DNA of 64,000 nucleotides from Oscillospiraceae bacterium (lineage in GTDB: Bacteria > Bacillota > Clostridia > Oscillospirales > Ruminococcaceae), in NCBI GenBank assembly GCA_017415165.1, contig JAFQIY010000041.1, forward strand, positions 62,001-126,000. The letters are read 5' to 3'. Made by a program: the position numbers and the translations under genes. Numbering within the stretch: position 1 is the stretch's first letter; the number at the start of each line of letters is the position of its first letter. This document shows, piece after piece, positions 44,686 through 52,681 of this stretch. The notes beneath the pieces were generated by a model. It was not told the DNA's origin. It searched no databases and saw nothing but the letters and a program-made list of their open reading frames with translations.

Positions 44686-45522
44686 ATGTACATATATATA
44701 GATATTTTACTGATTACAAACATTTACACCAATTTCTTTCTGCTAAAGACTACGGCACGCCTTACCCATACGCCTATGAGAAATTCAAAATGTATTCTTG
44801 CGGCTTTGGCAGGAAGCTTGTTTTCTTTGGTAATTTTACTGCCTCAGTTAAATTCAGCACTGCTGCTTCTGATAAGAATACTGACTGCCGCGGTTATGAT
44901 TATTATAGGTTTCAGCGGAAAAACATTTCGTGAAACCTACCACATTGGTCTGATATTCTTTTTTGTAAGCTTTATCTTTGCAGGCATTGAGTATGGCATA
45001 ACAATCCTTTCAAACAGCAGAAATATGATATGGCATAACTCTACTCTTTATGTCAACATTTCTATGGCTACACTGATTATATCGACAATAATTTCCTACG
45101 CTGCAATAAGCTTTTTCAGATATTATCTTGACAGCAAAAATGCTGATGACTACAAGTTTACAATTATTATTACGCATAATGGAAAAACCGTAGTTATAGA
45201 CGGCATTGGAGATACGTGCAACAATCTGACGGATGTATTCACAGGCAAGCCTGTAATTGTATGCGGTAAAAATAATATTTCTGAGCTTTTTGATAAAGCT
45301 GAACTTGATTTTATTTCTGAAAAGGACGAACTTAAATTCATTGAGGGCTGGCGGTTAATTCCATTTTCAACCATCCATTCAGACGGTACTCTTCCGATAT
45401 TCAAGCCAACAGGAACTATTATAAAATGTCCCGAAAAAAACATTGTAAAAACAGCAGATGTTTACATTGGAATTGTCAACAGAAAAATGCACGCTGCTGT
45501 ATTTAATCCTAAAATTCTATAA
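44686..45522 (+). CDS. spoIIGA: sporulation pro-sigma-E processing peptidase
   Basis: Membrane aspartic protease that cleaves pro-sigma-E in the mother cell at the septum. The 278-residue protein has five membrane helices in residues 1-150 and a cytoplasmic protease domain (about 155-278). The catalytic motif, D-(S/T)-G in the family, reads D176-T177-C178 in IGDTCNNL, with the rest of the segment (TDVFTGKPV) conserved. It is encoded directly before sigE, the invariant order. GGTGATTTT precedes the ATG. Confidence 0.92.
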   Translation: MYIYIDILLITNIYTNFFLLKTTARLTHTPMRNSKCILAALAGSLFSLVILLPQLNSALLLLIRILTAAVMIIIGFSGKTFRETYHIGLIFFFVSFIFAGIEYGITILSNSRNMIWHNSTLYVNISMATLIISTIISYAAISFFRYYLDSKNADDYKFTIIITHNGKTVVIDGIGDTCNNLTDVFTGKPVIVCGKNNISELFDKAELDFISEKDELKFIEGWRLIPFSTIHSDGTLPIFKPTGTIIKCPEKNIVKTADVYIGIVNRKMHAAVFNPKIL

Positions 45523-45545
45523 CCCATTGAAAGGAATGGTTGTAA

Positions 45546-46259
45546 ATGCTCTTTTCAGAAAAAATAAAATCAATTGTCAATTATCTTTTGTTCAGAAAAA
45601 GGGTTAAAGATATCTTTTACATAAATGGTCCTGAAACCTTGCCTGCCCCGCTTTCACGGGCACAGGAGGAAGAAACCTTTCAGCTGCTTGAAATCAATGA
45701 GGAACAGGCTCGTCAGACGCTTATTACTCACAATCTCAGGCTTGTTGTTTACATAGCAAAAAAATTTGAGTCTACAGGAATCGGAATAGAGGACCTTGTT
45801 TCGATAGGCACAATCGGACTTATAAAGGCAGTAAAAACATTTTGTCCGAGTAAAAACATCAAGCTTGCTACTTATGCTTCACGGTGCATTGAAAATGAAA
45901 TACTTATGTTTTTACGAAAAACAAGTCAGCATAAAAATGAGATATCCATTGATGAACCGCTTAACATCGACTGGGATGGAAATGAGCTTCTGCTTTCTGA
46001 TATACTTGGAACAGAGGAAGATACTGTAAACAGCAATATTGAATGTGAGGCTGAAAAATCAGTGCTGAGAGAAGCGGTTGAACGGCTGCCTGAACGTGAA
46101 AAATGTATTATGAAAATGCGTTTCGGATTAATTGACGGCAAGGAAAAAACTCAGAAAGAGGTTGCTGATATAATTGGAATTTCGCAATCCTATATCTCAC
46201 GGCTTGAAAAAAGAATTATCAAAAAGCTCAGAAAAGAGCTTGAAAAGGTTATCACCTGA
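45546..46259 (+). CDS. sigE: RNA polymerase sporulation sigma factor SigE
   Basis: Early mother-cell sigma factor. The 237-residue sigma-70 protein has an N-terminal pro-segment (about 1-25, [21 protein letters not shown]) to be cleaved by SpoIIGA, region 2 with [17 protein letters not shown] near 78-94, and region 4 with the [34 protein letters not shown] precedes the ATG by about 7 nt. Cotranscribed with spoIIGA, 23 nt downstream, and probably reading through into sigG. Confidence 0.95.
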   Translation: MLFSEKIKSIVNYLLFRKRVKDIFYINGPETLPAPLSRAQEEETFQLLEINEEQARQTLITHNLRLVVYIAKKFESTGIGIEDLVSIGTIGLIKAVKTFCPSKNIKLATYASRCIENEILMFLRKTSQHKNEISIDEPLNIDWDGNELLLSDILGTEEDTVNSNIECEAEKSVLREAVERLPEREKCIMKMRFGLIDGKEKTQKEVADIIGISQSYISRLEKRIIKKLRKELEKVIT

Positions 46260-46286
46260 TTTCCAATTATTGTTTCACAGATGCTA

Positions 46287-46316
46287 TGAATATTAAAAAG
46301 TGCTCCTGACAATAAT
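46287..46316 (+). promoter_or_regulatory. possible forespore (sigma-F/G) promoter of sigG
   Basis: TGAATA (46287-46292) then CAATAAT after 17 nt, loosely like the sigma-F/G pattern. A start a few bases downstream would fall in the loop of the adjacent hairpin and omit its 5' arm. Confidence 0.3.
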
Positions 46317-46346
46317 CTTAATAAGATTGTAATCAGGAGCACTTTT
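46296..46346 (+). promoter_or_regulatory. RBS-sequestering hairpin in front of sigG
   Basis: AAAAGTGCTCCTGA (46296-46309) pairs perfectly with TCAGGAGCACTTTT (46333-46346); inside, AATCTT pairs with AAGATT. The 3' arm contains the AGGAG ribosome binding site and ends at the base before the ATG. Transcripts reading in from sigE would fold and hide the site. Confidence 0.82.
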
Positions 46347-47117
46347 ATGTATTATAATAAAGTTGATATAAGCGGTGTTGACACTTCAAAGCTTATCGTT
46401 TTAAAAGAAGCTGAAAAAATGGAATTGCTGAAAAAAAGCAAAACAGGTGACAAAAAAGCCCGTCAGAAACTGATAAACGGTAATCTGCGACTTGTTCTGA
46501 GTGTTATTCAGAAATTTATAGGACGCGGTGAAAACGCAGATGATTTATTTCAGGTTGGATGTATTGGTTTAATAAAGGCGATTGACAACTTCAATATTGA
46601 AATGGATGTTCGTTTCTCGACCTATGCTGTTCCTATGATTTGCGGGGAAGTGCGCAGGTATATGCGTGACAACAATCCGATACGCGTCAGCCGTTCATTA
46701 CGAGACCTTGCCTACAAGGCTATGCAGGCAAAGGAACAGCTTACAAACAAAAATCAGCGTGAACCCACAATGAAGGAAATTTCTGATTTAATCGGAGTAA
46801 AACAATCTGACGTGGTACTTGCTCTTGAAAGCATCACTGACCCTGTATCACTTTATGAGCCTGTATATTCCGACGCGGGAGACACCCTCTATGTACTTGA
46901 CCAGGTTGGAGATAAAAATGATGACTCCAACTGGCTTGATGAAATTTCCCTGAAGGAGGCTATTCATCTGCTGCAGCCCCGTGAAAAAAATATACTGTAT
47001 CTGCGTTTTTTCCTTGGCAAAACACAGGTTGAAGTTGCAAATGAAATAGGTATTTCTCAGGCGCAGGTTTCAAGGCTTGAAAAAAACACACTTATCAAAA
47101 TAAAGGGGCACGTATAA
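46347..47117 (+). CDS. sigG: RNA polymerase sporulation sigma factor SigG
   Basis: Late forespore sigma factor. The 256-residue product matches SigG: YYNKVDISGVDTSKLIVL at the N-terminus, which contacts the anti-sigma and Gin-type inhibitor, region 2 with DDLFQVGCIGLIKAIDNF, the RVSRSLRDLAYKA region 3, and region 4 with QVEVANEIGISQAQVSRLEKN. Unlike SigE it has no pro-sequence. AGGAG lies 9 nt before the ATG, inside the hairpin. Third gene of the spoIIGA-sigE-sigG cluster; ends at a strong terminator. Confidence 0.95.
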   Translation: MYYNKVDISGVDTSKLIVLKEAEKMELLKKSKTGDKKARQKLINGNLRLVLSVIQKFIGRGENADDLFQVGCIGLIKAIDNFNIEMDVRFSTYAVPMICGEVRRYMRDNNPIRVSRSLRDLAYKAMQAKEQLTNKNQREPTMKEISDLIGVKQSDVVLALESITDPVSLYEPVYSDAGDTLYVLDQVGDKNDDSNWLDEISLKEAIHLLQPREKNILYLRFFLGKTQVEVANEIGISQAQVSRLEKNTLIKIKGHV

Positions 47118-47150
47118 AAAAACGGAAGAGTAACCTCTTCCGTTTTTTTT
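47117..47150. terminator. bidirectional terminator between sigG and the GNAT gene
   Basis: AACGGAAGAG pairs with CTCTTCCGTT, loop TAAC, flanked by A7 and T8 runs. Confidence 0.93.
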
Positions 47151-47613
47151 ATAACTCCATACGCATTTCGGTATTGCCTCGTTCAATAAATCCTTTTTTC
47201 AGATAAACGTGCTTGCCCATTTCTGTTGCGGAGAGGTCAATACAGGTTATACCCTCAGACTTTGCGTCGGCAATAAGTCTGTCAAGAATTTGCGAAGCTA
47301 TTCCAAGTCTGCGGTACTCAGAATCCGTATATACATTCATAAGGTAACAGGTACTTCCGCTGAGAAAGTGGACGCTTGCCGGTTTTTCAAGACGTACCAT
47401 AAAGATTACAGAAACGGCTTTTCCGTTGTCCTCTGCAAGGTAAGCGGTAAAATCCTGACCTATATGCTTTTCAAAATATTCCGGAAGCTGAGAATTCAGC
47501 GCATTTATCTGTGTTTCGGAAAGCTCACCTTCTACGTCAGTCATATACATAAATCTGAATCTGACTAATGTTTCTATGTCGCTTTTTTCAGCTGTTCTGA
47601 TAGTAATATTCAT
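47149..47613 (-). CDS. GNAT N-acetyltransferase
   Basis: A 154-residue acetyltransferase with NITIRTAEKSDIETLVRFR at the start, the acetyl-CoA loop TDSEYRRLGIASQILDRL near 88-105, and EMGKHVYLKKGFIERG near the end. The substrate is unknown. The ATG at 47613 is used: AAAAGGA lies 11 nt upstream inside the end of potD. It overlaps the potD stop codon, so translation is coupled to the polyamine operon; a spermidine acetyltransferase role would make sense but is only suggested by position. Confidence 0.85.
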   Translation of the reverse strand: MNITIRTAEKSDIETLVRFRFMYMTDVEGELSETQINALNSQLPEYFEKHIGQDFTAYLAEDNGKAVSVIFMVRLEKPASVHFLSGSTCYLMNVYTDSEYRRLGIASQILDRLIADAKSEGITCIDLSATEMGKHVYLKKGFIERGNTEMRMEL

Positions 47614-48887
47614 TAAAAGATATCCTTTTTCTTTTTTATATATCGCATTATAAGGATTGTAATGGAAAGAATTACACACGCAAGCATAAATACAGGTACA
47701 ATCCACTTATTTTTGGTCTGATCCTGTGTAGATTTGAGTTCAGTCCACAAGTCCTGCATTTTCTGATTTGCTTCGTCGGAGAGATTACGGAATACAGTTG
47801 TATTTGACATAAGATATTCGTCAGGAAGATACGAAATACCGTCATTCTTTGTTTCCTCATCAAGCATTTCATATGCAGCTGTATTAGGTGTTGAATAACC
47901 TACATAATAGGTATTTGAATATGCAATATCAGGCTCACACAAGAAATTGATATACATTTCGGCAGCTTCCTTCTGCTTTGCTCCCTTAGGAATACAGATG
48001 CCGTCAATAAAGAGGTTTGTTCCGCTTTCGGGAATTACAAATCCCAAGTCCTCGTATTCAGCCATAAGTGTAACGGCATCACCTGCATAATATGGTGCGA
48101 TAAGCGCTTCACCTGCACCCATTTTATCGAAGATTTCATCCATTACATAGGCCTGTACAACCTTTTTCTGCTCCTTGAGAAGCTCAGCAGCTGCTTCAAG
48201 CTCCTTTTCATCTTCGGTATTCAAAGAATAACCGAGACGAAGCTCAGCAATCGCAAATGCATCTCTTGGGTTATCAAACATAAGAATTCTGTCTGCGTAA
48301 TCCTCATTCCAGAGAATATCCCAGTCGATATTTTCTTCCTCAATAAGAGTTGTATCGTAGATGATACCTACAGTACCCCAGAAATATGGCACTGAATACT
48401 CATTTTCAGGGTCGAAAGCCTGATTTTTATATGCTTCACCAATATATTTATAGTTCGGAATATTATTCATATCCAACGGCAAAATCATTTCTTCCTTAAT
48501 CATACGGGAAATCATATAATCGGAAGGAATTATAATATCATAGCTTGCTCCGCCGCCCTTCAGCTTTGCATAAAGTTCTTCATTGGTAGCATAGTTGGTA
48601 TAATTGACTTTAATGCCTGTAAGCTTGGTAAACTCGGCATTGACGTTAAGTGTGCCCTCGTCTGAACCGTCAGAAATATATTCGCCCCAGTTATAGACAT
48701 TAATACTTATTCCGTCGTCATAAAAGCGTTTATAATATTCCTCATCGGCAACGGTAAGGGTCTGCACTTCCGTTTCTTCCTCTTCTTCAACAGCATCAGT
48801 TTCGGAGGAACAGCCTGTGAACATACTTCCGCACATTAATACTGCCAAAGCTGCTCCAGCAAATCTTCTTTTTAGGAAATTTCTCAA
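47613..48887 (-). CDS. potD: spermidine/putrescine ABC transporter substrate-binding lipoprotein with C-terminal membrane helix
   Basis: Captures polyamines outside the cell for the PotABC importer. The 424-residue protein has a lipoprotein signal with lipobox MFTGC (Cys26), then the two-lobe binding fold: NVYNWGEYI, YDIIIPSDYMISRM, PYFWGTVGI and DGICIPKGAK. Unusually, residues 393-424 add a hydrophobic helix (WIVPVFMLACVILSITILIM) and a basic RYIKKKKDIF tail, so the protein may be tethered at both ends. It overlaps potC by 4 nt. Last transporter gene of the operon. Confidence 0.92.
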   Translation of the reverse strand: MRNFLKRRFAGAALAVLMCGSMFTGCSSETDAVEEEEETEVQTLTVADEEYYKRFYDDGISINVYNWGEYISDGSDEGTLNVNAEFTKLTGIKVNYTNYATNEELYAKLKGGGASYDIIIPSDYMISRMIKEEMILPLDMNNIPNYKYIGEAYKNQAFDPENEYSVPYFWGTVGIIYDTTLIEEENIDWDILWNEDYADRILMFDNPRDAFAIAELRLGYSLNTEDEKELEAAAELLKEQKKVVQAYVMDEIFDKMGAGEALIAPYYAGDAVTLMAEYEDLGFVIPESGTNLFIDGICIPKGAKQKEAAEMYINFLCEPDIAYSNTYYVGYSTPNTAAYEMLDEETKNDGISYLPDEYLMSNTTVFRNLSDEANQKMQDLWTELKSTQDQTKNKWIVPVFMLACVILSITILIMRYIKKKKDIF

Positions 48888-49693
48888 ACCTTCTCCCCCT
48901 TTACCTTGACTTTATTATTCTCGCTCTTTCTTTCGATAACATTTTTCAGCACAAGAACAATTACAACAACAAGGAAGATAATTGTTGACAAGGCATTGAT
49001 TTCAGGACTTACCTTACGTCTTGTCATTGAATATATTGTTACAGGAAGCGTCTGAGAATCGGAGCCGCTTGTAAAGTAGCTGATAATGAAATCATCAAGT
49101 GAAAATGTAAAGGACATCATAAAGCCTGACAGCACACCCGGCATAATTTCAGGAAGAACAACCTTGAAGAACGCCTGACGTGAATTGCAGCCCAAATCCT
49201 GTGCTGCTTCATAGAGGAACGGGTCCATCTGTCTGAATTTAGGCATTACATTGAGAATTACATACGGCACGCTGAATGTGATATGTGCGATAAGCAATGT
49301 CCAGAAACCAAACTCAAAGTTCATTCTTGCTGCAAAGAACACAAACAGGAGCATAAGAGATACACCTGTTACGATTTCAGGGTTGATAATCGGGAAATTG
49401 GTAATGTTCATTACAATTGCTTTCGGTACTTTCTTCATATTATTGATACCGATTGCAGCTGCTGTACCAAGAATTGTTGCGGTTATGGAAGCAATTACGG
49501 CAATGATAATTGTATTCCAGAGTGACTCCATAATGATTTCATTACGAAAAAGCTTTATGTACCAATCAAAGGTAAAACCTGACATTACAGTACGGCTCTT
49601 AGTTGTGTTGAAAGAGAACACAATCAGCACGAAAATAGGCACATAGAGAAAGAAAAGGACAAGTCCAAGATATATTTTACTTAATTTTTTCAT
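48884..49693 (-). CDS. potC: spermidine/putrescine ABC transporter permease
   Basis: One of two membrane permeases of the polyamine importer. The 269-residue protein has about six membrane helices and the EAA-type ATPase coupling loop YEAAQDLGCNSRQAFFKVVLPEIMPG near 150-175. AAAGGGGAG precedes the ATG at 49693; the upstream frame would add eleven residues without a better site. Its start is 16 nt after potB and its stop overlaps potD by ATGA. Confidence 0.93.
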   Translation of the reverse strand: MKKLSKIYLGLVLFFLYVPIFVLIVFSFNTTKSRTVMSGFTFDWYIKLFRNEIIMESLWNTIIIAVIASITATILGTAAAIGINNMKKVPKAIVMNITNFPIINPEIVTGVSLMLLFVFFAARMNFEFGFWTLLIAHITFSVPYVILNVMPKFRQMDPFLYEAAQDLGCNSRQAFFKVVLPEIMPGVLSGFMMSFTFSLDDFIISYFTSGSDSQTLPVTIYSMTRRKVSPEINALSTIIFLVVVIVLVLKNVIERKSENNKVKVKGEKV

Positions 49694-49709
49694 CGTGTAC
49701 TCCCCTTTC

Positions 49710-50519
49710 TTACAGCAATACTGCACCGTCGTCGTTATCGAACTGGTTCATAATCGTCATAATAAGAAGTATGATAACCATAAGCACAAGCGAAATTGCC
49801 GCGCCAAGGTTTACGTTATATGCGTTGCCGAGGAACTGCATTTCAATAAGGTCACCGATAAGCAGGTTACCGCCGCCGCCGAGCATTCTTGAAATAATGA
49901 ATGTACTGATTGCAGGGACAAAAACCATTGTTATTCCTGACATTACCCCGGGAAGGCTGAGTGGGAATACTACGCGAAGGATAGTTTTCCACGGGTTACA
50001 GCCAAGGTCGGATGCTGCTTCGATAACGCTCTTGTCAATCTTGACCATTACAGAATAAATCGGCAGAATCATATACGGCAGATAGTTATACACCATACCG
50101 AGGACAACTGCGCCTTCGGTGTTAAGCATTTTAAATGGTCCGAGACCAATAAAGCCGAGAATTGTATTGATAATACCGTTGTTGCCAAGCATTGTCATCC
50201 AGGCATATGTACGAAGCAGGAAGTTCATCCACATCGGAAGCATAACTATCATCAGCATTGTACTTTGAGTGTTCTTGCTGAAGCCTGTAAGAATATACGC
50301 AAGCGGATAGGAAATAACAAGACAGATTACTGTAGCAATTGCTGCAAGCCAGATTGAACGGACAAAAATCTGAGAATACTGTGCAACATCAGCAACATAG
50401 TCAAGTGTAAAGTTGCCTTCCTTGTCAGTGAAAGCAAAGTATCCTACCATAATAAGCGGTACAAGGATAAACACAACCATCCACACGAGGTAAGGTGCAG
50501 CGATAAGCTTATTCTTCAT
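49710..50519 (-). CDS. potB: spermidine/putrescine ABC transporter permease
   Basis: Partner permease of PotC. The 269-residue protein has six membrane helices (first at about 7-29) and the coupling loop [26 protein letters not shown] near 167-192, followed by [18 protein letters not shown], typical of PotB. AGGAGG lies 7 nt before the ATG. It overlaps the end of potA by 11 nt, which fixes the order potA-potB-potC-potD. Confidence 0.94.
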   Translation of the reverse strand: MKNKLIAAPYLVWMVVFILVPLIMVGYFAFTDKEGNFTLDYVADVAQYSQIFVRSIWLAAIATVICLVISYPLAYILTGFSKNTQSTMLMIVMLPMWMNFLLRTYAWMTMLGNNGIINTILGFIGLGPFKMLNTEGAVVLGMVYNYLPYMILPIYSVMVKIDKSVIEAASDLGCNPWKTILRVVFPLSLPGVMSGITMVFVPAISTFIISRMLGGGGNLLIGDLIEMQFLGNAYNVNLGAAISLVLMVIILLIMTIMNQFDNDDGAVLL

Positions 50520-51585
50520 CAGGCACTTCCTCCTCGGATTTTTCTGTTTCCTTGAGCTTGTGCATAATATGGATATCGTCAGGACCGAAGGACAGACCTA
50601 CAGAAGCACCCTTATCAGCTGCCTTAGTGGAGTGTACCATCCAGCGGTAATCGTAAGCGTCGATAAGCATTTCGTAGTGCACACCCTTGAAGATAACCGA
50701 TTCAACTACACCGCAGAGCTTAGCCTGCTCAGGTGGTACGATTGTGATATCCTCAGGACGGATTACAACGTCAACAGGTGTATTTTCACCGAAGCCGCCG
50801 TCAACGCAGTCGAATTCCCTGCCGCTGATTTCAACAAGCTTGTCCTTAATCATAAGACCGTTAAGGATATTGCTTTCGCCGATAAAATCAGCAACAAAAG
50901 CATTCTCAGGCTCGTTGTAGATATCAACGGGAGAGCCAATCTGCTGAATAACACCGCCGTTCATTACAACAACGGTATCGCTCATTGTGAGGGCTTCTTC
51001 CTGGTCATGTGTTACATATATAAATGTGATTTCAAGCTGCTGCTGGATGCGCTTCAGTTCAATCTGCATTTCCTTACGAAGCTTGAGGTCAAGCGCACCG
51101 AGAGGTTCGTCAAGCAGAAGCACCTTCGGGTGATTTACAAGGGCACGGGCAATTGCAACACGCTGCTGCTGACCGCCTGAAAGACGCTGGACGGTACGCT
51201 TTTCAAAACCAACGAGGTTAACAAGCTTGAGCATTTCAGCAACACGCTTATTGATTTCCTTTTCGGGAACTTTCTGGACGCGGAGTCCGAAAGCTATATT
51301 TTCATATACGTTAAGATGCGGGAAAAGTGCATATCTCTGGAAAACGGTATTTACGTTACGCTTATATGGTGGAAGTCCGTTGATTTCCTTTCCGTCAAAC
51401 ATAACCGTACCGCTGTCGGGATTGATAAAACCGCCGATAATGCGAAGTGTAGTGGTTTTACCGCAGCCTGAGGGACCGAGGAGAGTTACAAACTCCTTAT
51501 CCTTAATATTAAGATTGATTTTGTCAAGTATTCTTTCTCCGTCAAATTCAACCACAATATCCTTTAATTCTACAATATTGTTCAA
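50509..51585 (-). CDS. potA: spermidine/putrescine ABC transporter ATP-binding protein
   Basis: ATPase that powers polyamine import. The 358-residue protein has Walker [16 protein letters not shown] near 35-49, Q-loop [11 protein letters not shown], signature [15 protein letters not shown], Walker [13 protein letters not shown] and switch histidine in VTHDQEEA, then a C-terminal TOBE domain (about 275-345) with DVVIRPEDI. Translation starts at TTG (51585), with AAAGGAAG 8 nt upstream. First gene of the pot operon, from its own promoter. Confidence 0.95.
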   Translation of the reverse strand: MNNIVELKDIVVEFDGERILDKINLNIKDKEFVTLLGPSGCGKTTTLRIIGGFINPDSGTVMFDGKEINGLPPYKRNVNTVFQRYALFPHLNVYENIAFGLRVQKVPEKEINKRVAEMLKLVNLVGFEKRTVQRLSGGQQQRVAIARALVNHPKVLLLDEPLGALDLKLRKEMQIELKRIQQQLEITFIYVTHDQEEALTMSDTVVVMNGGVIQQIGSPVDIYNEPENAFVADFIGESNILNGLMIKDKLVEISGREFDCVDGGFGENTPVDVVIRPEDITIVPPEQAKLCGVVESVIFKGVHYEMLIDAYDYRWMVHSTKAADKGASVGLSFGPDDIHIMHKLKETEKSEEEVPDEE

Positions 51586-51636
51586 TTCCCCAGCTTCCTT
51601 TCATATCTTAATTTGTATTAAAGACATACAATTTAT

Positions 51637-51665
51637 ACTTTACTCTATTATAGTCAAAAAGTCAA
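51637..51665 (-). promoter_or_regulatory. candidate promoter of the pot operon
   Basis: On the minus strand TTGACT, 17 nt, TAAAGT. A second overlapping TTGACT 8 nt later could use TAAATT instead; the exact choice is uncertain. Confidence 0.5.
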
Positions 51666-51710
51666 TATATTTCTATGAATTTTTTCGTTTATCGACATAA
51701 ATTTTGCAGT

Positions 51711-51742
51711 AAAAAACACCTCTGCAATTCATACAGAGGTGT
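51711..51742 (-). terminator. terminator after the GNAT gene
   Basis: ACACCTCTG pairs with CAGAGGTGT, followed on the minus strand by TTTTTT. It separates the GNAT gene from the pot operon promoter. Confidence 0.85.
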
Positions 51743-51746
51743 AAAG

Positions 51747-52163
51747 TTACTTTACTTCATACATCATTCTCAAACGCTGTGCTTCATTTGTTGTAAAGCC
51801 TAATTTTTCATAAAACGGCATTTTATCGGGTACAGCCGCAAGCTCAACGAATATCTGCGTACCCTTTATACCATTGTCATTTATGTATTTCAACAACTCG
51901 TTGATTAACATTCTGCCTATTCCTTTGCCCTGATATTCGGGACGGACAACCACATCTTTGATATAGTAGCATAGTCCCATATCGCCTATCATTCTTGCCA
52001 TTGCAATTGCTTTTTCACCGTCATAAATCGAAACTCTGAAAATAGTATGCTGCATAGCAAGTTCAGTTTGTTCCAAAGACGGTGCACCGTCCCAGACGCT
52101 TTCCCAAAGGGAAATGAATTCTTCGGCGGTAAGTTCGTTGTGTTTTATTGTTAAGTTGTTCAT
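51747..52163 (-). CDS. GNAT N-acetyltransferase
   Basis: A 138-residue acetyltransferase of the small YitH/SSP-type group. It carries MARMIGDMGLCYYIKDVVV followed by the acetyl-CoA loop PEYQGKGIGRMLINELL near 83-99, and ends in PFYEKLGFTTNE. Such enzymes acetylate small amines or arylamines; the substrate is not predicted. GAAAGGATTTGATATA precedes the ATG. It is single-gene, divergent from the WapI-like gene. Confidence 0.88.
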   Translation of the reverse strand: MNNLTIKHNELTAEEFISLWESVWDGAPSLEQTELAMQHTIFRVSIYDGEKAIAMARMIGDMGLCYYIKDVVVRPEYQGKGIGRMLINELLKYINDNGIKGTQIFVELAAVPDKMPFYEKLGFTTNEAQRLRMMYEVK

Positions 52164-52187
52164 TATATCAAATCCTTTCTTTTTTTA

Positions 52188-52216
52188 TTGACTGCATCAC
52201 ATAATAATGATATACT
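52188..52216 (+). promoter_or_regulatory. sigma-A promoter of the WapI-like gene
   Basis: TTGACT, 17 nt, TATACT with TGA extension, 30 nt before the start codon. Confidence 0.75.
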
Positions 52217-52246
52217 TAAATAAATAAAATAAGGGAGGAAATATTT

Positions 52247-52645
52247 ATGGATATTACGTTAGATACAGGAAAATTTTCTCTTACATTAAATCCTGAAATA
52301 TATTTTTCAGATATTGAATATCCCGAAAATACTATTTTACATATACAACTTTACAGCAATGGTTTCAGTGCTAAAACTACTATGGATATTGATTTTAAAG
52401 AATTTAAGATATTTATTTCTGAAATAAACAATCTTTACAATACATTGAAAGGCAGCACAACGATTACCGAACCATACGGTTCACAAAAAATCACTTTTTC
52501 AGCAAACAAAACAGGACATATTGATGTTTCCGGCAGCCTTAGCTCAATAACTGATGGATACAGTCATTCATTGGAATTTGAAAACTCCTTTGACCAGACA
52601 TATCTAAAAGACTTTATAGCTGAACTAAATAAATTGATAAATTGA
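52247..52645 (+). CDS. WapI-like orphan immunity protein
   Basis: A 132-residue cytoplasmic beta-rich protein. The C-terminal pattern FSANKTGHIDVSGSLSS followed by LEFENSFDQTYLKDFIAEL resembles WapI-type immunity proteins, which neutralise contact-dependent toxins. No toxin or secretion gene adjoins it. The gene is AT-rich with its own promoter and terminator, so it could be a single-gene acquisition defending against toxins of neighbours. GGGAGG lies 9 nt before the ATG. The family call rests on pattern similarity only. Confidence 0.6.
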   Translation: MDITLDTGKFSLTLNPEIYFSDIEYPENTILHIQLYSNGFSAKTTMDIDFKEFKIFISEINNLYNTLKGSTTITEPYGSQKITFSANKTGHIDVSGSLSSITDGYSHSLEFENSFDQTYLKDFIAELNKLIN

Positions 52646-52676
52646 CCTTAGAAGAACAGATTTCTTCTAAGGTCAT
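52644..52676. terminator. bidirectional terminator between the WapI-like gene and the M18 peptidase
   Basis: GACCTTAGAAGAA pairs perfectly with TTCTTCTAAGGTC around a 5-nt loop; moderately T-rich downstream. Confidence 0.75.
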
Positions 52677-52681
52677 TATTC

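Noticed and set aside
49251..49646. 131-codon open frame antisense to potC
   Set aside because: Hydrophobic antisense of membrane helices; no ribosome binding site.
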